From positions 32,765,257 through 32,829,256 of the forward strand of contig JACMZG010001913.1 of assembly GCA_018340805.1 (NCBI GenBank): a DNA stretch of 64,000 bases, written 5' to 3'. Positions within the stretch are counted from its first letter, which is position 1; each line of letters begins with the position of its first letter. Shown here piece by piece: positions 58,023 to 64,000 of the stretch. Both the position numbers and the translations under genes were made by a program. The stretch comes from Microvelia longipes. Taxonomy: Eukaryota; Arthropoda; Insecta; Hemiptera; Veliidae. Under the pieces are notes generated by a model. That model was not told the origin of the DNA and made no database searches. It saw only the letters and a list, made by a program, of their open reading frames with translations.

Positions 58023-59237
58023 GTTACAAGTAAAAAAGATGACGAGGTTATTGTAGCTTGTCGGTCATACATCTAATGCGGTTTTCTGATATTAATAAAG
58101 GATTGAAGCAGTCAATGAATATTTTCTAAAATTAATAAAGGACTTGAGCATACGAAGGTCTATTACTATCAACAAAGGCGTACAATCGAAGGATTACTGG
58201 ATCTAATGCAGATGAGAAGCAATTATTGTTAGTTTAGCGTTAAGAAATGCTCATAAAGTTTTCAAAACGTACAAAGCAAACTGAAAGAAAGGTAAATCAG
58301 TTGTTTAGGTAACTTTCTAATTTTTCTTTAGCTGGGAGAAACAACTTCCTCGTGACTTTCATCTGTTTTGCGCGAGACTTGCAGATGAAATGACGCAATA
58401 CTTTCACCCTGACGAGTAATCTCTTATCTACAACTTTCTCTTTGCTATTATAAAATCTTAAATAATAAGAATGATACAATTCTTCTCCGCTAAGGACATA
58501 CAAAATTAGTATATTACAAAGTTAGACACTATACGAAATTACTCTCACTTATGTAATATAATGTTTATGATTACAAAAAAGAGCAAGCAATGTGCGTGAA
58601 GCTGACTAGATAGATTTACTAACTTAACAAGAGTGTTAAGTGAGTAAATCTATGTATAAAGAGAGCTTTGAGAAGATTATAATTAGGTTACTTACAGCCC
58701 TAAGAGATCAGCAAAAATATGTCAAAGCTGTTTATAAGGTATGCCCCTTTTAGCAGTATAGTTCTATAAGAGTGCCACTTTATACCATCACGGTTAGTAG
58801 TAATAGTAGTAGTGATAGTAATATGGGGGGAGTGGTTGTAACTACCAGGCAAGTAGGCCACGTTGTTGGGCCCTTTTGCCAGCTCTCTAAGATAGTGTTC
58901 AACTCCTTTTAATTTCAAGTGTAGGTATATTTCATCTAATATAGACAAAAGAGCCGTGAATTTCTATGGTTCCTCACATGCTTTTTCAAGCAATCATACA
59001 TATTTTCACTGACTCTTATAGTCTAGTGAAAACTGGGAACAACAAGTGCTCTCACTGTTAAACCAAACCTCCACACACTTTAAACTCCAAGGCAGAAACA
59101 GTATAGTATAATAATGAATCTACAATGAGGGTCCTTAATTTTGCCTATACCCAGTTTCATTTAGGGTAAGGGATCTCTAACGAGTACTTTCTGAAGAACG
59201 AAGGACGCAAAATTTTTATCTCTCTCATAAAAATCCT
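58023..59237. other. Unannotated apart from a hairpin
   Basis: ATAGATTTACT + AACTTAAC (58610-58628) pairs with 58635-58653 with one mismatch and a 6-nt loop. Minus-strand frames 58297-58503 and 58700-58948 have no recognisable domain. Confidence 0.4.
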
Positions 59238-59325
59238 AAAAAAAGCCCGTGCTGGGATTGAACCCTTGACTAAAATCCATTCATTCTGTGTATTGGCCGC
59301 GTACCTTAACCACTACACCACGGGT
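59238..59325 (-). ncRNA. tRNA-like Pol III sequence (decayed tRNA or SINE head)
   Basis: Minus strand: acceptor-like CCCGTG (59324-59319) pairs with CACGGG (59251-59246). A perfect box A, TGGTGTAGTGG, lies at 59320-59310, a GTA/TAC D-stem encloses GTGGTTAAGG, and a box B-like GGTTCAATCCC lies at 59264-59254. A run of seven T (59244-59238) follows directly. No proper anticodon arm can be drawn and the T-loop is one base short, so this is not a working tRNA. Confidence 0.6.
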
Positions 59326-59367
59326 GACTCTACCATCACGGTTAATTGTGGTTGTAAACTTTTTAAC

Positions 59368-59384
59368 ACCCCCCCCCCCCCCCG
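59368..59384. repeat. Poly-C tract
   Basis: A run of about 16-17 C residues, unusual in this AT-rich window. Confidence 0.95.
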
Positions 59385-59499
59385 CCCCTCAGATAGTGTG
59401 TATAATCTACATTGTAGGCATATGTTAAATTCGTTTCAACATAAAAGTGGGAGGCATTTTTAATACATGGCTGAAAGCAATTGTGTAGTGAAAGGGTTT

Positions 59500-59567
59500 A
59501 GATCAGGACCCAATATGAGCTGAAACCTTCAATAAAACAAGGCTTAGCCGCTACACCAAGGTTGACC
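59500..59567 (-). repeat. Second tRNA-like box A/B sequence
   Basis: Minus strand CTTGGTGTAGCGGCTAAGCC, followed about 20 nt later by AAGGTTTCAGCTC, a loose box B. It resembles the 59238-59325 head and suggests a second, more decayed Pol III-derived insertion. Confidence 0.35.
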
Positions 59568-59584
59568 GTCGGGCCACTTTGTAC

Positions 59585-60779
59585 CCATGGAAGCCCTTTG
59601 TGGTCAATTATAACCTTCCAACTGTACCAAAAGTTTCAGTAGTGACTGGAAAGGTTATGATTTAAGAAACCTTTAGTTGCAGTCTGTTTCTAAAAACAAA
59701 AGTACAGTTGGAGATTTGAGAAGTGTTCTAGGTGGACTTTAAACAAAGTATTTGGTTAACTATTTAATAGTTAACCGAATAATTAATTTTAGCCATTACA
59801 TTTTAACACCTGTGAATGTTTAAATATATAAAATCAGTAGAATGAGTTAGCTTAACAAGATTTTTTAATTAATTAATTTATTTATTTTTTAATATACAAA
59901 CGGACATATATATCCAATTACAAAAAAATAATAACGTAGGTAACTATGAAAATGTAAAAATGAGGATACAGTGAGTAAGAAATAACTTGTACTTATCAAA
60001 AACATATGGATGTAAACAAAAAGAGTAGAGCACAAAAAGCATAGTGTAAAAATATTGAAATTTAAAAATAACTAAATTCATTACATTTTAATATTCATGT
60101 TAGAAAAAAAAATTATCAAAAAAATGTTAAAGGAATACTAAAAATAAATAAAAATCAGAAAAGCTAAAGTAATAAAAAAAAATTAAAATAATAATTAAGT
60201 AATAAATGAATACACAAAATCAAGGTTGATAAAAGATGGTTTATAGTTAAATAATATTATAATAATAATAATTAATATTATAATTATATTTTTTAATGTG
60301 TTTAATAAAAGGATACGAGGGGATGAATATAGCCTCAAGATGCTTCCTGTAAAAGATGGTACAACAGTGACCGCTAGACTTTGCGGGGGCACTACTGTGT
60401 CCTCCAATAATTCATTTTTTGAGTAACATCAATAAGTCTCAAGTTATACGATTCTAATATTCCAATATACTTTATTTCTCGTAGAAGCGTTCGCGTCATA
60501 ACGAAAGATCTTGCCTGACACTCAATCCACTATTTTCACTTTAATTCATATCAATTTCAGAGAAATTGCATTCGAACCAGGAAGACCAGTCTAGTCATAG
60601 ATAAATACTTCCTATGCGCCCAGATAATTTCTACCTTGTCTGTCGACATCGTCAGGAAAATATCAATTGCTTTAGCTCATTATTAATGGTTGTTTATAAA
60701 AATGAAATTTTAAACAAAATTAAATTTATAACTATGTCAATGACTGACAAAAAATAAAAACCACAAGAAGGTTTGCTCT
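59585..60779. other. Unannotated, A-rich stretch
   Basis: No supported gene. The frame 60195-60407 on the minus strand crosses an AATAAT tract. Confidence 0.4.
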
Positions 60780-60988
60780 ATGTCACTTGTTCGACAAGTC
60801 GTAGTTAGTTGTTACTAACTAACTAAAAGCGTTAGTTAGTAATAACAATTCTGGCGCTGTGGTCCGCATGTCTGGCGAATTTCCTTTAGAATGCGTGTTT
60901 CTGTGCTTGATAACATGCGTGGTTCTGTGCTAAAAATTTTTGCTTGTGGTTCAAATTTATGCTTTATACTCTAAGCAGTTACTCAATT

Positions 60989-61200
60989 ATCAAGCACTGC
61001 TCGTATAACTCAAATTGTATGTATTTTTCAAAGGAAATGCGCACAATTTTCTAGTTGGTTATACAAAACTAAGCCTCTTAAATTAGCAGTGCACACTATG
61101 ACTTGCACTAGTTCAAAGCTTAATCAGTGTTTATCTTGAAAGGTTTTAGCGCATTTCCTTTGAAAAATACAGACAAAACGAGTTTTGAGCAGTGCTCGAA
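60989..61200. mobile_element. Short inverted-repeat element
   Basis: CAAGCACTGCTCGTATAACT then GTATTTTTCAAAGGAAATGC (60989-61042) returns inverted at 61146-61200 (complement CGAGCACTGCTCAAAACTCG then GTATTTTTCAAAGGAAATGC). Arms are about 55 bp. An imperfect TTAGTTAGTAA palindrome lies just upstream at 60805-60845. Confidence 0.65.
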
Positions 61201-61499
61201 ATCGTTAACGATACGACGATAACGTGAAATCGAAAATTAGCATTTATTGTAAAAAGAAGTTTGGTTTGTACGTTACAAAACACTTTTTACACACATTTAG
61301 GAGTTCATATATTTTTCGCAAGGATTATGGAATGCCATGTATTAAGTTCTTTTTTAAAAATTGTTAAAACTTAAAAAATGATCTAATCGAGTTAAAATTT
61401 GATTCAAGTTTACATAATAAATTCCCATTATGTAATAAATTAAGTTTCATTTCAGTACGGCTAGTCTACGGTTTTTTTAGGATCATCGAGCGAGGTAAA
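61201..61499. other. Unannotated stretch
   Basis: No supported gene or repeat was seen. Confidence 0.35.
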
Positions 61500-61675
61500 A
61501 TTCTAGATGGTTGACCGCTGGGAATAAAACGGATATTTTATTGTCTGAGGACGAGCGGAGTCACTCAAAAGACGTTCTGCAATATAAATTGCAGCGAAGC
61601 AAGTCCGAAGTAGCAAGGATAAGCGCAGCAAATCTGACATGGTAAGGAAAATTCCGAGGTACCTCGTCACCAAAT
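61500..61675 (-). repeat. Family A 5' fragment
   Basis: Plus strand: TTGACCGCTGGGAATAAAAC, GTCTGAGGACGAGCGGAGTC, GACGTTCTGCAATATAAATT, GCAGCGAAGCAAGTCCGAAG, CGCAGCAAATCTGACATGGT, GGAAAATTCCGAGGTACCTC. Two GC modules are present. The 3' two-thirds are absent. Confidence 0.7.
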
Positions 61676-61884
61676 TTCTTTAACCCCAATAAAGAAAATG
61701 TTAAACTAAACTAAGATGTCGCTTAGTTTTATTTTTGAAAATAAATTAAATAATATGATCTATTATATTTCCTAGTTTTAATATGTTAAATATATCAAGA
61801 AATATTATACATGGTGAATAAAGAAATAAGATACGATGGATTAGCGAATTTTCAATATGTTTTGGAATCAGGAAGCCAACTGGC

Positions 61885-61970
61885 ATCGATCCGTTCCACT
61901 TCCCTCTCCTCTCTTCACTTCCGTCATTCGAACAACCTTATAAGCGTAACTTTTTGACGAAAAATTACAA
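61885..61970 (+). repeat. Dispersed family D
   Basis: CCACTTCCCTCTCCTCTCTT, CGAACAACCTTATAAGCGTA, ACTTTTTGACGAAAAATTAC, as at 34360-34450. Confidence 0.5.
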
Positions 61971-62027
61971 ATATTAATATTAATTCTTTTTTATGAATAT
62001 AGTCACACGCAATCCTATTAGTCAGTT

Positions 62028-62401
62028 ATGTTATTAGCGAGTTTTAAAGAGAATTACGCCTTTGAGACTGATCTAAGATGTTTGGACCACATATGTGGCT
62101 TCGAAGGTGTTATTTTAATAGATAAATTTTACAGGAATCAACGACCTTGCCACCTTTTTGTTGTGAAAAATATTTTTTGTGCAGGAAATATTTCGTTGTG
62201 GAAGTGTCGACAGAACGACGTGTGAAATCAACCAACGCATTGTGTTCTACTGCAGCATTCCAGAACAACCTCAGTTTTTTGGAATCTCAATCCCCTCTTG
62301 GTTTTTTTGAAGAATTCCATGAAAATAAAAAAAAACTGGACTTATTTCGTGTGTTTGAAAGTCTAACAGACTATTTAACAAATTATAAAGTATCTATTTA
62401 A
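62028..62401 (+). other. Unrecognised overlapping frames
   Basis: Frames 62028-62225 (65 codons) and 62147-62401 (84 codons) overlap in different phases and have more balanced base composition than their surroundings. I recognise no domain in either. A decayed exon or transposon fragment is possible, as is chance. Confidence 0.2.
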
Positions 62402-62455
62402 GAAAAAACTTTCTAGTCTCTCGGTAGGCATGGGTTCGGATCCCACATCTGCCTC
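62402..62455 (+). repeat. tRNA 3'-half-like sequence
   Basis: GGCATGGGTTCGGATCCCAC then ATCTGCCTCCA forms a T-arm (TGGG/CCCA around TTCGGAT, with the box B pattern) and ends in CCA. No 5' half or box A is visible, so it is at most a tRNA-derived fragment. Confidence 0.35.
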
Positions 62456-63475
62456 CATGTTACACTATGTACAACTAAGTAACGTAAGCAGTAAGCTTTA
62501 ACTATAGTGAAATAGAATCAACATGTGACTGAACTCACGTATTTCTAGCAGTGAAAACTCAAAACGCATAAACTTATTGTACGTGCATAACTTTGTATTA
62601 TATGATACATAAATTTCATCCTCATTAAACAACTTTTGAGGTATTTTGGTTGTTTGAAATTTCTACTGTGTTATTGTTATGTGTTAATGACGTCATGCAC
62701 TTTCATGAACAATCTGATTCTGAACATTAATAAGGTTGACTATGGCTTCGTCTTTTTGATTGACTTTAATAGTGTATATGTATATATTTGACGTTCAGAA
62801 AATCCCAATTTCATAAGCGAATTTTTCCTTTATTATTTCGCAAAAAGATAGAAAAAATGTTCGATTTTATAAATAAAACTTAGATCGTTTAAAACCTGAA
62901 TATCTCCTTCCAGTCAATTTAATAATTAATTACACATTTTAAATTTTATAAAAACTTGTCTTTAAATAAATTTATTTTTCACGACCAGTCGCCAATGCTT
63001 CCTATATTTAAAAATTTTTAAATGATAACTAATATCTTCCGGATTATTAATATTTGAAGTTCCTGCTCGGGTGTATAATAAACGTATTTTAGCGAATTGT
63101 GTTTAGATTATTTTTTCAAGCATATGTGACGTCGCCCACACCCACATGCGGATTGGAGCAAATTGAAATGTATAACAATTAATGTAAACATTTCGCGCTC
63201 AATTAATGGGGATTACTTACGATAAGCGATACAATTAAACGCGGGTGTTGAACCTCTAGGGAAGTTGCGTGTGTAAACGGATGTCGAGGAAGGGTTCGAA
63301 GGTCGAGTTTTTTATTAAATATTAAAGGTCGAATCTTTTCGCCAAACGTGTGCTAATAAAATAATAATACTAGAGGCCAAAAATATAACATGAACCTCGG
63401 GAAAAAATTAAATTCGTTGCTTCGTTAAAGATTGTCCATTAGAAATTACAAAAAATACCTTTTATCTCCAGACGG
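62456..63475. other. Unannotated stretch
   Basis: No supported gene. GTTATTGTTATGTGTTAATG + ACGTCATGCA (62670-62700) faintly resembles the family A internal region. Confidence 0.35.
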
Positions 63476-63585
63476 TGTATAATGTAAAGTTTATTAACTA
63501 GTTTTTAGGGAGTAAAGAAGCACTTTTCACTCCCAAGGGAGAAAATGTTACTTTTCACTCCCTTGGGAGTAAAAAAAATGCAGTT
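63476..63585 (+). repeat. Dispersed family B, copy 2
   Basis: GTGTATAATGTAAAGTTTAT, TAACTAGTTTTTAGGGAGTA, then CACTCCCAAGGGAG and CACTCCCTTGGGAG forming an imperfect palindrome. It is more regular than the copy at 17862-17990. Confidence 0.7.
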
Positions 63586-63639
63586 TTTGGCATTTATGAT
63601 TTTTTGAAATTTTTGCGGGTTAGTGACATAGTAGAAAAA

Positions 63640-63690
63640 TATTTCAGACAGACAACCTTGTAAAATCCACTCAGGAGGCTTTATTATTTA
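63640..63690 (+). repeat. Family A internal fragment
   Basis: CAGACAGACAACCTTGTAAA then ATCCACTCAGGAGGCTTTAT matches the block before the family A 3' end. It directly follows a family B copy, so the two families may share parts. Confidence 0.5.
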
Positions 63691-64000
63691 TTTACTCAGG
63701 AAATATAAATAATATTAATATTGAGGAAAATATTTTTAAATCACATGTTTATAGAAATAAATGCAAATTTACTTTGTAAGGTTTACAGTAAGGTTTTTTC
63801 TACTCATCCCCTCTCTCTTTTCTTTACTTGCCTGCAAGTCTTCATACACCCCTCTTACTATCCTTACCCCTTCCCTTTCTTGTTGCTACTGGTTGTATCT
63901 GATTCCTGTTTTTCTTAGTGGGTTCTTCTCCTCCCCCCCCCTTTATAGTTTTTATTACATTTGGTCAGATTTATATATCTTAAAATTTTTTTATATATTT
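63691..64000. other. Unannotated stretch at window end
   Basis: Pyrimidine-rich, with a short C run near 63934. No supported gene was seen. Confidence 0.35.

Overview
This is a eukaryotic, AT-rich and gene-poor window. I find no intact host gene and no exon I can support. The repeat content (a BEL/Pao LTR retrotransposon, a Penelope-like element with a GIY-YIG endonuclease, a hAT DNA transposon, long-hairpin elements and very long TA microsatellites) points to a metazoan, most likely an arthropod. I cannot name a species.

Layout. 1-10 kb: a TIR element (1876-2604); an inverted-repeat element whose two arms each carry a hammerhead-ribozyme-like core (4562-5047); a near-perfect long hairpin (6787-7318); a copy of dispersed family A (7970-8600); and the 3' end of a Penelope-like element (GIY-YIG frame 9151-9591, minus strand, followed by a hammerhead-like motif at 8915-8962). 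10-35 kb: degenerate satellites (10780-11600, 22937-23282, 26256-26800, 29728-29932), more family A copies, and a second, older hairpin element (20352-21005). 35-41 kb: microsatellites, GGGCC-rich repeats, and a family A copy whose terminal hairpin sequence has expanded into a tandem array (38862-39275).

41-48.7 kb is the best-resolved locus. A BEL/Pao retrotransposon (41108-47822, minus strand, TTACT target duplication) is nested in a short hAT element (40972-48676, ATTTAATG target duplication). Its gag, protease, reverse transcriptase, RNase H and integrase are recognisable but broken by frameshifts. The part of integrase that should hold the second and third catalytic acidic residues is deleted.

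48.7-64 kb: a possible LINE reverse transcriptase scrap, more family A copies, two Penelope/hammerhead relics (about 54 kb), a 41-bp satellite (57566-58022), tRNA-like Pol III sequences (about 59.3 kb), an inverted-repeat element (60989-61200) and further scraps.

There is no operon or pathway here. The shared theme is mobile and hairpin-forming DNA, including two unrelated families with self-cleaving-ribozyme-like cores. All alignments were made by eye, so identities and boundaries are approximate.
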